Assembly: GCF_900540665.1 (NCBI RefSeq) | Contig: NZ_UQGV01000048.1 | Location: 1-17,641 of the forward strand | DNA: 17,641 bases | Source: an uncultured Catenibacterium sp. | GTDB taxonomy: Bacteria; Bacillota_I; Bacilli_A; Erysipelotrichales; Coprobacillaceae | Reading direction: 5' to 3' | Shown here: positions 5,867 to 13,836 of the stretch, in pieces | How the letters are laid out: every line of letters starts with the position of its first letter | Position numbering within the stretch: position 1 is the stretch's first letter | Notes under the pieces: generated by a model | Told to the model about the DNA's origin: nothing | Databases searched by the model: none | The model's input: only the letters and a program-made list of their open reading frames with translations | Position numbers and translations under genes: made by a program

Positions 5867-6799
5867 TTATTTGAGGGATACAAGATCACCCTGCATAATA
5901 TCATGTGCTTTCATATATTTATCGATATCGTTAAGAATTGTTGTTTTCTTGATAGACCATAAAGGAGCTACTAATTCTTGTAATGGTGCATCTCCAGTAA
6001 GTCTTTCTACGACTACATGACTTGGAATATATTCTAATTGTCTAGAAACAAGAGAAATATACTCATCTCTTTCTAACATCTTAAAAGGATAATAGAGCTT
6101 ATATAGACGGCTGTTTTGAGTTACATAGAGATTATGGATCTTAATTCCCTGTATATCTAGTTTTCCTACCTCTTTAGCAGTCTCCAACATCATCTCTATT
6201 GTTTCATTAGGTAAACCATTAATAATATGTACACAGACTTCTAAATGATGTCTTCTTAACATAGAGAGACCATCTAGAAATTCCTGATATGTATGACAGC
6301 GATTGATTTCTTTAGCTGTTTTGTCATGAATAGTCTGTAAGCCTAATTCTATATAGATATCAGTTTTCTTAGATAACTCTTCTAAATAGGTACATATCTC
6401 TTCAGTGAGACAGTCTGCTCGTGTCGCAATCGCAATACCTACAACATCCTTCATACCAATAAAAGGTTCATAGATCTTCTTTAACTGCTCTAAAGAGGCA
6501 TAGGTATTTGTATAAGCCTGGAAGTAAGGAATAAAGACAGCTTCAGGCCACTTTCTTTTCATCACTTCAGAACCTGCTTTAAACTGTTCTAAAAGAGAAT
6601 CACTATCTAGAATAAAGTCTCCTGATCCTTTTTCAGAACAGAATATACAGCCTCCAAAGCCCTTTGTTCCATCTCTATTAGGACAAGTAAAATGGGCATC
6701 TAAAGACACTTTTGCAACTTTTTTATGATATCTCGTTTTTAAAAAATAATTGTATGTATGATAACGCTTGTTATCTAAAGAATATGGAAAAGGATTCAT
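5867..6799 (-). CDS. Radical SAM protein, TIGR01212/YtqA family
   Basis: A 310-residue cytosolic radical SAM enzyme of uncharacterised function. The cluster motif is CPNRDGTKGFGGCIFC at 39-54, a Cys-X11-Cys-X2-Cys spacing that marks this family instead of the standard CX3CX2C. Other family stretches are NRYHTYN-like KRYHTYNYFLKTRYHKKV at 11-28, FQAYTNTYA, IATRADCL, YIELGLQT and HIINGLPNET. The start is ATG 6799 with AGGTGA five bases upstream. An earlier in-frame ATG six codons before it lies inside the TATAAT promoter box. It converges on hpf and is divergent from the ABC transporter genes. Cluster supply could come from the NifU-type protein nearby. The substrate is unknown. Confidence 0.9.
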   Translation of the reverse strand: MNPFPYSLDNKRYHTYNYFLKTRYHKKVAKVSLDAHFTCPNRDGTKGFGGCIFCSEKGSGDFILDSDSLLEQFKAGSEVMKRKWPEAVFIPYFQAYTNTYASLEQLKKIYEPFIGMKDVVGIAIATRADCLTEEICTYLEELSKKTDIYIELGLQTIHDKTAKEINRCHTYQEFLDGLSMLRRHHLEVCVHIINGLPNETIEMMLETAKEVGKLDIQGIKIHNLYVTQNSRLYKLYYPFKMLERDEYISLVSRQLEYIPSHVVVERLTGDAPLQELVAPLWSIKKTTILNDIDKYMKAHDIMQGDLVSLK

Positions 6800-6815
6800 T
6801 TTTATCACCTGGCTC

Positions 6816-6824
6816 ATTATAACA
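6816..6824 (-). promoter_or_regulatory. Extended -10 promoter of the radical SAM gene
   Basis: On the minus strand TGTTATAAT gives a perfect extended -10, with TATAAT at 6821-6816. Only 16 bases separate it from the start codon, so the leader must be very short. The ABC operon starts 29 bases downstream of the box on the other strand, so its promoter must lie inside or beside this element. The plus strand offers TTCATT...TATAAC (6795-6823) only weakly. Confidence 0.55.
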
Positions 6825-6844
6825 TAAAAGGAAGGAAAAAGAAT

Positions 6845-8548
6845 ATGATAGAACTTAAAGAATTAACTGTGAGTTATGATATATGTCTATTAGATCATGT
6901 GAATTATATATTCCCTGATACAGGTTTCGTAGGTATTAAAGGCCCTTCAGGATGTGGAAAATCAACTCTTCTTTATTGTTTATGTGGCTTACTGAAATAT
7001 GAAGGAAAGATTACTTTCAATCATAAAGAGATAGATGCCGCGTTTAGTAAGATGATTGGTTTTATTAAGCAGAATAATGATCTTGTTCCTTCTTATACAG
7101 TCGAAGAAAATATCATGGCTGGATGTTATTTTGGTCAGATTGATCTGGATAAGAAGAAGATGGATAAAATCACTAGACGATTGAAGATAGATAAACTTAT
7201 GAAAAGATATCCTGATGAACTTTCTATTGGACAGATGAAACGTGTTTCTATTGCCCGTGCCTTGTTAAAGGATGCACCTGTATTATTATGTGATGAACCA
7301 ACAGGGGCCCTTCATTATAAACAGGCCAAAGAGGTTATGACACTCTTAAAGGAAGTATCTGAAGATCGTTTAGTCATCGTTGTTTCTCATGATACATCCC
7401 TATTAGATGAATATGTTGATGTACTCATAGAGATGAAGAACCAGACATTACATACAATTAAAGACAATCATATAGATAAAGAAGTACTTATTCCTCAACA
7501 TAAGAAACACTTCTCTATGCGTTATAGTTTTAAAGAAGTATTGGGAGAAAGAAAGAGACTCGCATTACTTTCACTTTTTCAGATATTAGTCATTGTAACA
7601 TCTCTAGTGATTATAAGTGGTTTAAATGGTCTTTCTACCTCTATAGAGAAATCTTACACGGAAGCACCACTTAAAGATATTGTGACTATATCCAGTCATG
7701 ATGGAGAACCATTGTCTTTAAAAGAAAAAGGTACTAAACATTTTGATATAGAAAGTGGGTATATCAAAGGAGTTAATGCCTTGTTGATTCGTTTACCTAA
7801 AAAGACAAAACATATTAAATTGATATCAGGACATCTGCCTCATAATACAAATGAAGTCATTATCACCAATAATTTATCTTATAAACTTAAATCAGAATTT
7901 ACATGTCACCTATTAGAAAATGAAACATATAAAGTAGTGGGAGTAATAGAAGATAATTTCTATCAGGATCGATTCGTTTGTTTTCATCATGATATAGATA
8001 AAAAATATCCAGATTTATTAAGAGATGACAAAATAGATGTAGTCACAAAGGATCCTGAAACTCTTATTAAACGTTATGAAAAGGACTATGAAGTAGATAA
8101 TGATGTATATATGAAGAAGATGAGTTATGGAACACTTATTTCTATTGGTCATATGATTGCGTTAGTTTATATGATGATCAGCTTATTTGTGGCAATAGAA
8201 CTTACAAAAACAGTCTTCTCTTCTTTATATTTAGAAAGAAGTCGTTCACTTGCCTTGAAAATTTCTATGGGTGCATCTTATAAACAATTACAGCGTGAAT
8301 CAAAGATAGAAGTACTCATTATTGGTACATTTATTTATTCTATGAGTATAGTGATGTTTATCATTATACTTTCTATTCTTCCTATTACATCATTTAAGGA
8401 TTATTATCATTTTACCTGCCTTGCATCTCCTTTTTATTTCTATATTATTTTCTATTTTCTCTACCTTTTTATACTCTTACTTTCTGCCTCTGCACCATTT
8501 AAGCGTATTAAAAATGAAAGTATTGTTTCATTACTCAGGGAGGAATAA
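6845..8548 (+). CDS. ABC transporter, ATPase fused to MacB/FtsX-type permease (first of pair)
   Basis: A 567-residue membrane protein with an N-terminal ABC ATPase and a C-terminal permease. Walker A is GPSGCGKST at 33-41, the Q-loop is in GFIKQNND at 72-79, the signature is LSIGQ at 126-130, Walker B with catalytic Glu is LLCDEP at 147-152 and the switch His is in VVSHD at 179-183. The D-loop reads GALH instead of the usual SALD. The permease has predicted helices at about 239-260, 431-453, 489-512 and 530-549, with a 170-residue extracytoplasmic part between the first two. The LALKISMGASYKQL stretch at 468-481 is typical of the MacB/FtsX fold. This layout suggests a mechanotransmission-type (type VII) transporter, not a channel-type exporter. 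Substrate unknown. An AAGGA-type site precedes the ATG. The next gene starts one base after its stop. Confidence 0.87.
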   Translation: MIELKELTVSYDICLLDHVNYIFPDTGFVGIKGPSGCGKSTLLYCLCGLLKYEGKITFNHKEIDAAFSKMIGFIKQNNDLVPSYTVEENIMAGCYFGQIDLDKKKMDKITRRLKIDKLMKRYPDELSIGQMKRVSIARALLKDAPVLLCDEPTGALHYKQAKEVMTLLKEVSEDRLVIVVSHDTSLLDEYVDVLIEMKNQTLHTIKDNHIDKEVLIPQHKKHFSMRYSFKEVLGERKRLALLSLFQILVIVTSLVIISGLNGLSTSIEKSYTEAPLKDIVTISSHDGEPLSLKEKGTKHFDIESGYIKGVNALLIRLPKKTKHIKLISGHLPHNTNEVIITNNLSYKLKSEFTCHLLENETYKVVGVIEDNFYQDRFVCFHHDIDKKYPDLLRDDKIDVVTKDPETLIKRYEKDYEVDNDVYMKKMSYGTLISIGHMIALVYMMISLFVAIELTKTVFSSLYLERSRSLALKISMGASYKQLQRESKIEVLIIGTFIYSMSIVMFIIILSILPITSFKDYYHFTCLASPFYFYIIFYFLYLFILLLSASAPFKRIKNESIVSLLREE

Positions 8549-8549
8549 T

Positions 8550-10334
8550 ATGATTCAAATTAAATCAATCAATAAACGTTACCTACATGAACATGTATTA
8601 GAAAACATTACTTGTACTCTTCCTGATACAGGATTTGTATCACTTGTTGGGCCAAGTGGATGCGGAAAAAGTACTTTGCTTCATATTATTGCTGGACTTG
8701 ATCATGATTACTCAGGAGAAGTGATATATGAGAAGAATAAGAAAGTTTCTATCATTTTTCAGGACTTTCATCTTATACCTTGGCTGTCTATTAATAATAA
8801 TATACGTCTCTATGACTACTTTCATAAATCATCCTATACATTGGATGAAACATTAACGAAACAATTTAAGAAAACATCTGTGAGTGCACTTTCTTTAGGA
8901 CAAAGACAACGTACTGCGATAGAGCGTGCACTTTATTATGATCCAGATATTATTCTATGTGATGAACCAACAGCTTCACTTGATCCAGATAATGCAGAGA
9001 GAGTATTAAAGATGTTGAAGCAGCGTTCTCATTCTTCTCTTGTATTATTTGTATCTCATGATGAAGCATCAGTAAAACAATATAGTGATCGTATTATAGA
9101 GATGAAGGATGGATGTATTATAAAGGATACACTTATTAAAAAGACAGAAAATTATCCTCGAGAGAACCATATCAATAATAAGCCACGACATTTTCCTATA
9201 CTTAAATTAACTATCCAATCATTCTTAAGTAGTCGTAAAAGATTTTTTCAGATGTCATTTTCTCTATCTATCGCATTATTATGTTTGATGATGACATTTA
9301 CCTTTACATTCTCTTTTCGTAATACTATTTATCAATATCTTTCTTCGTTGATTCCACAGAGGTCTATTACTTATAAGTTACGTAATGATGATCCTTTATC
9401 TATAACTCGTTTCAATGAAGCATCCTATCATTATCTGAATTTAGTTGATTATGATTTGATGGGAATCTCTCATAATAGCCAAAGATATCAGAAGAATGAC
9501 GTATTATTTATATCAGATGACTCGTCCTATACCACTCATTATATATATGGTAGAGCTCCACAAAATAATGATGAAATTGCGGTACCTCTCTCTACTGCAA
9601 GAAAGCTTGCACAAAAGAATAAGGTCAATACATTACTTAATACAACTTGGACAATCTATTATAAGCATCAATTAAAAATCAAAGGTATAGAAGTAAAAAT
9701 AGTAGGTATCTCTCCACAAACCTATAATTATGATGCTTTTTATATGTATGAATTTGCGAATTATCGTTGGATAGAATCCATCTTTAATCAGACACCGACT
9801 GCAAGATATGGCATGTTGAAGTATAAGGAAGATAAATCTATTATAGATTCCTTGAAAAAGAATTATCCTGAATATGAATTCAAGACAATGGGGGAATCAA
9901 CGAAAAAAACATTTAATCAGAATATGAATAGAATTCAGATGATTTTAGTTGTATTCTCTATTCTTACAATACTTTCATCTATATTTATGATTATGGAAAT
10001 CATGATTCTCCATGCGATGCATTTAAAGAAGGATCATGCGATTATGAAGGCTTATGGTGAAAAGAAGATACATATTTTTAAAATGTCATTCTATCAATGT
10101 TTGATTCTTCATTCTTATAGCTATGTGACAGCATCTCTAGTATTACTGGGTATTATGAAGATAATGAATCAAATAATCCCACAGATTACAGACTTCCCTA
10201 TGCATCTTACATTCCAACCTCTTATTATGTTGATATTGTGGATTGGTTCTTTCTTATTAGTTTGTTTCTCTACACTATTTAGTATTCTTTATATTATCAA
10301 ACTCAATCCATCCCGCATCCTTAAAATGAGATGA
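8550..10334 (+). CDS. ABC transporter, ATPase fused to MacB/FtsX-type permease (second of pair)
   Basis: A 594-residue paralogue of the preceding gene. Walker A is GPSGCGKST at 34-42, the Q-loop is IIFQDFHL at 68-75, the signature is LSLGQ at 114-118, Walker B and D-loop read DEPTASLD at 138-145 and the switch region is VSHDE at 168-172. The helical part of the ATPase is short. Helices are predicted at about 233-255, 463-488, 516-537 and 557-582, with a 210-residue extracytoplasmic part between the first two and a HAIMKAYGEKK coupling stretch at 496-506. The start follows GGGAGGAATAAT, and the ribosome binding site lies inside the end of the first gene. One base separates the genes, implying an operon and probably a heterodimer. 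A peptide, lantibiotic or lipid substrate is possible but not shown. No two-component system is adjacent. No terminator was seen before the T-box leader. Confidence 0.87.
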   Translation: MIQIKSINKRYLHEHVLENITCTLPDTGFVSLVGPSGCGKSTLLHIIAGLDHDYSGEVIYEKNKKVSIIFQDFHLIPWLSINNNIRLYDYFHKSSYTLDETLTKQFKKTSVSALSLGQRQRTAIERALYYDPDIILCDEPTASLDPDNAERVLKMLKQRSHSSLVLFVSHDEASVKQYSDRIIEMKDGCIIKDTLIKKTENYPRENHINNKPRHFPILKLTIQSFLSSRKRFFQMSFSLSIALLCLMMTFTFTFSFRNTIYQYLSSLIPQRSITYKLRNDDPLSITRFNEASYHYLNLVDYDLMGISHNSQRYQKNDVLFISDDSSYTTHYIYGRAPQNNDEIAVPLSTARKLAQKNKVNTLLNTTWTIYYKHQLKIKGIEVKIVGISPQTYNYDAFYMYEFANYRWIESIFNQTPTARYGMLKYKEDKSIIDSLKKNYPEYEFKTMGESTKKTFNQNMNRIQMILVVFSILTILSSIFMIMEIMILHAMHLKKDHAIMKAYGEKKIHIFKMSFYQCLILHSYSYVTASLVLLGIMKIMNQIIPQITDFPMHLTFQPLIMLILWIGSFLLVCFSTLFSILYIIKLNPSRILKMR

Positions 10335-10384
10335 TACTTCTTGCAAATAATAGGAAATTATGATAAGGTGTGTAGGTATATAAA

Positions 10385-10596
10385 AGTCAAGGAACTAGAG
10401 TAGTAGATGGTCATGCTTTTTAAGAGAACTTATGGCTGGTGTGAATAAGTAAAGTCATCCATTGAACTCACTAGGGAGATGGGTCTGTGATAAGCAGATC
10501 ACGTATTGCTGCGTTAAAGCATTAAGCGCATGAATCAGTCTTCATGAACTAAGGTGGTACCGCGAGTTCTCGTCCTTAGACATGAGGACTTTTTTT
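10385..10596 (+). promoter_or_regulatory. T-box leader (leucine, CUC specifier) controlling leuS
   Basis: This is a tRNA-sensing leader. Stem I has the loop-E AGTA, the distal AGAGA and GGCTGGTG elements (near 10421-10441) and a specifier loop GAACTCA with the Leu codon CTC at 10467-10469. The T-box AAGGTGGTACCGCG lies at 10551-10564, and its TGGT would pair with an ACCA tRNA end, as expected for tRNA-Leu with discriminator A. The antiterminator pairs CTAAGG (10549-10554) with CCTTAG (10574-10579), competing with the terminator. Uncharged tRNA-Leu would allow read-through into leuS. The promoter is unclear: TATGAT at 10359-10364 is a possible -10. Confidence 0.95.
10572..10596 (+). terminator. 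T-box-controlled terminator before leuS
   Basis: GTCCTTA and TGAGGAC form a seven-pair stem (one G-U) around GACA, followed by seven T residues. Its 5' arm is shared with the antiterminator. Confidence 0.88.
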
Positions 10597-10622
10597 ATTT
10601 TAAAAGTGGAGGAGACAAAATT

Positions 10623-13019
10623 ATGGCTTATGATCATAAAATAGCAGAAAAGAAATGGCAGAAATACTGGGAAGAGAATAAGACATTCGAAACAGATGTT
10701 TATGATTTCTCAAAGCCTAAATACTATGCCTTAGACATGTTCCCTTATCCATCAGGACAAGGTCTTCATGTTGGACATCCAGAAGGATATACAGCAACTG
10801 ACATCATGTCAAGAATGAAGAGAATGCAGGGATATAACGTATTGCATCCAATGGGATTTGACTCATTTGGTTTACCTGCTGAACAGTATGCGATCAAGAC
10901 AGGTAACCACCCTGAAGGATTTACATTAAAGAATATTCAGACTTTCACTAAACAGTTAAAGATGTTAGGTTTCTCATTTGACTGGGATAAGCAGGTATCT
11001 ACTTGTGATCCTAGCTTCTATAAATGGACTCAGTGGATTTTTAAACAGTTATATGAAGATGGTTTAGCTAGATATGTAGATATTCCTGTTAACTGGTGTG
11101 AAGAATTAGGTACAGTACTTGCGAACGATGAAATCATCGATGGTAAGAGTGAACGTGGTGGATTCCCAGTTATTCGTAAGAATATGAAACAGTGGGTTAT
11201 TGATATCCCTAAATATGCTGAAAGATTACTTGCAGGATTAGAAGAAGTTGATTGGCCAGAATCTACTAAAGAAATTCAGAGAAACTGGATTGGTAAATCA
11301 ATCGGTGCTCATGTTGATTTTAAGGTAGATGGTTATGATGATAAATTCACAGTATTCACAACACGTTGTGATACATTATTTGGAGCTACTTATTGTGTAT
11401 TAGCACCAGAACATGAATTAGTAGAAAAGATTACGACTCCTGATAAGAAGGATGAAGTAAAAGCTTACTTAGATGTATGTGCAACTAAGTCAGAACTTGA
11501 AAGAACTGAATTAAATAAAGAAAAGACTGGTGTCTTCATTGGTGCTTATGCAATCAACCCAGTAAATGGTAAGAAGATTCCAATCTGGATTTCTGACTAT
11601 GTATTAGCTGGTTATGGAACAGGTGCTATCATGGCTGTTCCTGCACATGATGATCGTGACTATGCTTTCGCAAAGAAGTTTGGTATCGATATTATTCCAG
11701 TATTAGAAGGTGGAGATGTTACTAAGGAAGCATGGACACAGGATGGTGTACATATCAACTCTGACTTCTTAAATGGTTTAGATAAACAGGAAGCAATCGA
11801 TAAGATGTTAGACTGGTTAGAAGAACATCATTGTGGTTCTAAGCATGTTAACTATCGTTTAAGAGAATGGATTTTTGCAAGACAGAGATATTGGGGTGAA
11901 CCAATTCCAGTCATTAACTTTGATGATGGAACATCTGTTGCATTAAGTGATGATCAGTTACCACTTATCCTACCTGAACTTGAAGATTATAGTCCATCAA
12001 AGACAGGTTCTTCTCCATTAGATAAGGCTGTTGACTGGGTCAATGTAGAAGTAGATGGTAAGAAGGGTAAGAGAGAAACAAGTACAATGCCTGGTTCTGC
12101 AGGATCTTCTTGGTACTTCTTAAGATATATTGATCCACATAACGATAAGGCTATTGCGGATCCAGAATTATTAAAGCACTGGATGCCAGTTGATTTATAT
12201 GTTGGTGGACCAGAACATGCAGTAGGACACTTATTATATTCACGTATGTGGAATAACTATTTATATGACAAGGGTATCGTACCAGTTAAAGAACCATTCA
12301 AGAAGTTATACCATCAGGGTATGATTCTTGGCCCAAATGGTGTGAAGATGTCTAAGTCAAAGGGTAATGTTATTAATCCAGATGATATTGTAGAAGCATA
12401 TGGTGCAGATACATTACGTCTATATGAAATGTTTATGGGTCCTCTTGAAGCATCTAAACCTTGGAGTGAAACAGGTGTAGAAGGTTCAAAGAAATGGCTA
12501 GAACGTGTTTATAGACTATTTGTTGAATCTGATAAGTTAACTGATACAAATGATGGTTCACTAGACTTCGTATATCATTCAACAGTTAAGAAGGTGACTG
12601 AAGACTATGAAAACCTTGGCTTTAATACAGCTATCTCACAGATGATGATCTTCATCAATGAAGCATATAAGGCTAAAGCAGTTTATAAGCCATATGCAGA
12701 AGGTATCGTAAAGATGCTTTCATGTATTGCACCTCATATCTGTGAAGAAATGTGGGAAAAACTTGGTCATGAAGGAACCATTGCTTATGAAGCATGGCCA
12801 ACATATGAAGAAGACAAGCTTGTTGTATCTACAATTGAAATTGCAGTACAGGTAAATGGTAAAGTACGTGGACGTTTATCTATTAATAAGGATCAGGAAG
12901 CTGAATCTGTTAAACAGCAGGCATTAGAACTTGAAAATGTTAAGGCACATACTGATGGTAAAGAAATTAAGAAAATCATTTATGTTCCTAATAAGATTGT
13001 AAATATTGTAGTTAAATAA
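10623..13019 (+). CDS. leuS: Leucyl-tRNA synthetase
   Basis: Cytosolic class I aminoacyl-tRNA synthetase charging tRNA-Leu. The 798 residues match bacterial LeuRS (about 800-860). The active site has HVGH (HIGH motif) at 49-52 inside PYPSGQGLHVGHPEGYT and KMSKS at 575-579. The CP1 editing domain is intact: TTRCDT at 246-251 and AHDDRD at 341-346 with the conserved editing Asp. The EWIFARQRYWGEPIP stretch follows the editing domain, and the C-terminal part ends KKIIYVPNKIVNIVVK. The start at ATG 10623 is chosen because MAYDHKIAEKKWQKYWEEN is the conserved beginning and GGAGGAG precedes it. An upstream in-frame extension would lie in the T-box terminator. Controlled by the leucine T-box, followed by a strong terminator. 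Confidence 0.98.
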   Translation: MAYDHKIAEKKWQKYWEENKTFETDVYDFSKPKYYALDMFPYPSGQGLHVGHPEGYTATDIMSRMKRMQGYNVLHPMGFDSFGLPAEQYAIKTGNHPEGFTLKNIQTFTKQLKMLGFSFDWDKQVSTCDPSFYKWTQWIFKQLYEDGLARYVDIPVNWCEELGTVLANDEIIDGKSERGGFPVIRKNMKQWVIDIPKYAERLLAGLEEVDWPESTKEIQRNWIGKSIGAHVDFKVDGYDDKFTVFTTRCDTLFGATYCVLAPEHELVEKITTPDKKDEVKAYLDVCATKSELERTELNKEKTGVFIGAYAINPVNGKKIPIWISDYVLAGYGTGAIMAVPAHDDRDYAFAKKFGIDIIPVLEGGDVTKEAWTQDGVHINSDFLNGLDKQEAIDKMLDWLEEHHCGSKHVNYRLREWIFARQRYWGEPIPVINFDDGTSVALSDDQLPLILPELEDYSPSKTGSSPLDKAVDWVNVEVDGKKGKRETSTMPGSAGSSWYFLRYIDPHNDKAIADPELLKHWMPVDLYVGGPEHAVGHLLYSRMWNNYLYDKGIVPVKEPFKKLYHQGMILGPNGVKMSKSKGNVINPDDIVEAYGADTLRLYEMFMGPLEASKPWSETGVEGSKKWLERVYRLFVESDKLTDTNDGSLDFVYHSTVKKVTEDYENLGFNTAISQMMIFINEAYKAKAVYKPYAEGIVKMLSCIAPHICEEMWEKLGHEGTIAYEAWPTYEEDKLVVSTIEIAVQVNGKVRGRLSINKDQEAESVKQQALELENVKAHTDGKEIKKIIYVPNKIVNIVVK

Positions 13020-13053
13020 TTCGTTAAGGCATCTCTTAGGAGATGTCTTTTTT
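13017..13053. repeat. Direct repeat copy 1 (leuS stop plus terminator)
   Basis: This 37-bp stretch, starting with the leuS stop codon and covering its terminator, recurs at 13732-13768 with a single A/G difference in the 3' stem arm. The two copies flank the first toxin-antitoxin pair. Confidence 0.85.
13028..13053 (+). terminator. Terminator of leuS
   Basis: GGCATCTC and GAGATGTC form an eight-pair stem around TTAG, followed by six T residues, eight bases after the leuS stop. Confidence 0.88.
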
Positions 13054-13093
13054 GGATTAATAGATGATTTCTTCATGATAGTAAGAGAGGATA

Positions 13094-13109
13094 TGATATA
13101 ATGATATCA
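13094..13109 (+). promoter_or_regulatory. Promoter and likely operator of the first toxin-antitoxin pair
   Basis: TGATATAAT at 13094-13102 is a perfect extended -10 box. The same bases are part of a palindrome TGATAT-AATG-ATATCA (13094-13109), so a protein binding it would block the promoter. Type II toxin-antitoxin operons are usually self-repressed in this way. No clear -35 is visible. Confidence 0.55.
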
Positions 13110-13124
13110 AGGAGGCGATAAAGT

Positions 13125-13310
13125 ATGGAAATGAAACATCATTTGAGAAAGATGACATTTGAAGGAAAAAGTTACAATGTTTTAACGGATGAGGAATTAG
13201 AAGACTTAGTTGTTTCTGAGATTTATGATAGAAAATATAAAGAGGGAAATGTAGAACTAGTAGATTTTGATCAGTTTGTGAAAGATCGAGAAGAAAAATA
13301 TGGCTTATAA
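13125..13310 (+). CDS. Probable antitoxin of a RelE/ParE-type pair
   Basis: A 61-residue, charged protein with net acidic character (many Glu/Asp), ending DFDQFVKDREEKYGL. I do not recognise a named antitoxin family. The role is inferred from its position directly before, and overlapping by 11 bases, a RelE/ParE-like toxin gene. Its size and acidic C-terminal segment, which could wrap the toxin, fit that role. No ribbon-helix-helix or helix-turn-helix is obvious in the first 30 residues (MEMKHHLRKMTFEGKSYNVL), so who binds the palindrome in the promoter is unclear. GGAGG lies nine bases before the ATG. A second ATG two codons later is an alternative start. Confidence 0.72.
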   Translation: MEMKHHLRKMTFEGKSYNVLTDEELEDLVVSEIYDRKYKEGNVELVDFDQFVKDREEKYGL

Positions 13311-13587
13311 AGTTTTTCTCGATAAAGAAGTTATAAATAAATTAGATCAAATTGATAAGTATTGTATTAATCATTATAATAACTATTCTTTTGGAAAGAG
13401 GCTGTTTTGTCAGATTGAAAGAGTATGCAGTACTATTCAATATAAACCTAGATTATATCCTGAAATAAGACCTTATCATCATAAAATAGTATTAGCTGGG
13501 TTAGGATATAAGCTCTATTATATTGTTGATGATTATAACAAAATGATTGTTGTCTATAGATTAATGAAATTTACTGAAAGGTATTAG
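13300..13587 (+). CDS. RelE/ParE-family toxin
   Basis: A 95-residue basic protein of the RelE/ParE fold, whose members either cut mRNA on the ribosome (RelE) or poison gyrase (ParE). It begins AYKVFLDKEVINKLDQIDKY, the first strand and helix of the fold, has a central helix with an RLFCQIERVCSTI stretch, and ends with the typical strands GYKLYYIVDDYNKMIVVYRL near 67-86. Length is normal for the family. Which biochemical activity applies cannot be decided from sequence. The ATG lies inside the end of the antitoxin gene with only a weak AGAAG site, so translation is probably coupled. A terminator follows the stop directly. Confidence 0.82.
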   Translation: MAYKVFLDKEVINKLDQIDKYCINHYNNYSFGKRLFCQIERVCSTIQYKPRLYPEIRPYHHKIVLAGLGYKLYYIVDDYNKMIVVYRLMKFTERY

Positions 13588-13617
13588 AAAGATGGTATCG
13601 ATAAATATCATCTTTTT
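13588..13617 (+). terminator. Terminator of the first toxin-antitoxin pair
   Basis: AAAGATGGTAT and ATATCATCTTT form an 11-pair stem (one G-U) around CGATAA and run into TTTTT. It begins right after the toxin stop. The bases from 13618 to 13731 between it and the second repeat copy show no gene or clear element. Confidence 0.8.
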
Positions 13618-13731
13618 GTATGCTAAGAAATTAAAATAGAAAGCCTATTTGTACTTTGTTGTTCTGCTTGGTAGTATACATATGAATAAAATGATGTAAA
13701 TGACTAAGTGAATGAGTGAACTACTCAGGTT

Positions 13732-13768
13732 TAATTCGTTAAGGCATCTCTTAGGAGGTGTCTTTTTT
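13732..13768. repeat. Direct repeat copy 2 (orphan copy of the leuS terminator)
   Basis: Identical to 13017-13053 except for one base. Here it follows no gene end: the toxin has its own terminator 115 bases upstream. It therefore looks like a leftover or duplicated leuS 3' end. Confidence 0.85.
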
Positions 13769-13770
13769 TT
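13743..13770 (+). terminator. Orphan terminator hairpin in repeat copy 2
   Basis: GGCATCTC and GAGGTGTC pair (two G-U pairs) around TTAG, followed by eight T residues. It could insulate the MerR gene from upstream transcription. Confidence 0.75.
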
Positions 13771-13808
13771 CATTACTTAGAACAAATAACCTGAAATAAG
13801 TGATACAC

Positions 13809-13814
13809 TATAAT
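13809..13814 (+). promoter_or_regulatory. -10 box of the MerR-type gene
   Basis: A perfect TATAAT, 23 bases before the start codon. The -35 region at normal or 19-base spacing is a poor match. Confidence 0.45.
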
Positions 13815-13836
13815 TTGGAAGATGGAGGTATCACTC

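Noticed and set aside
13618..13731. Decayed copy of the leuS 3' coding end ahead of the second terminator copy
   Set aside because: A few short similar words (such as AAGAAATTAA) occur, but no alignable stretch beyond chance for AT-rich DNA. The clear identity starts only at 13732.
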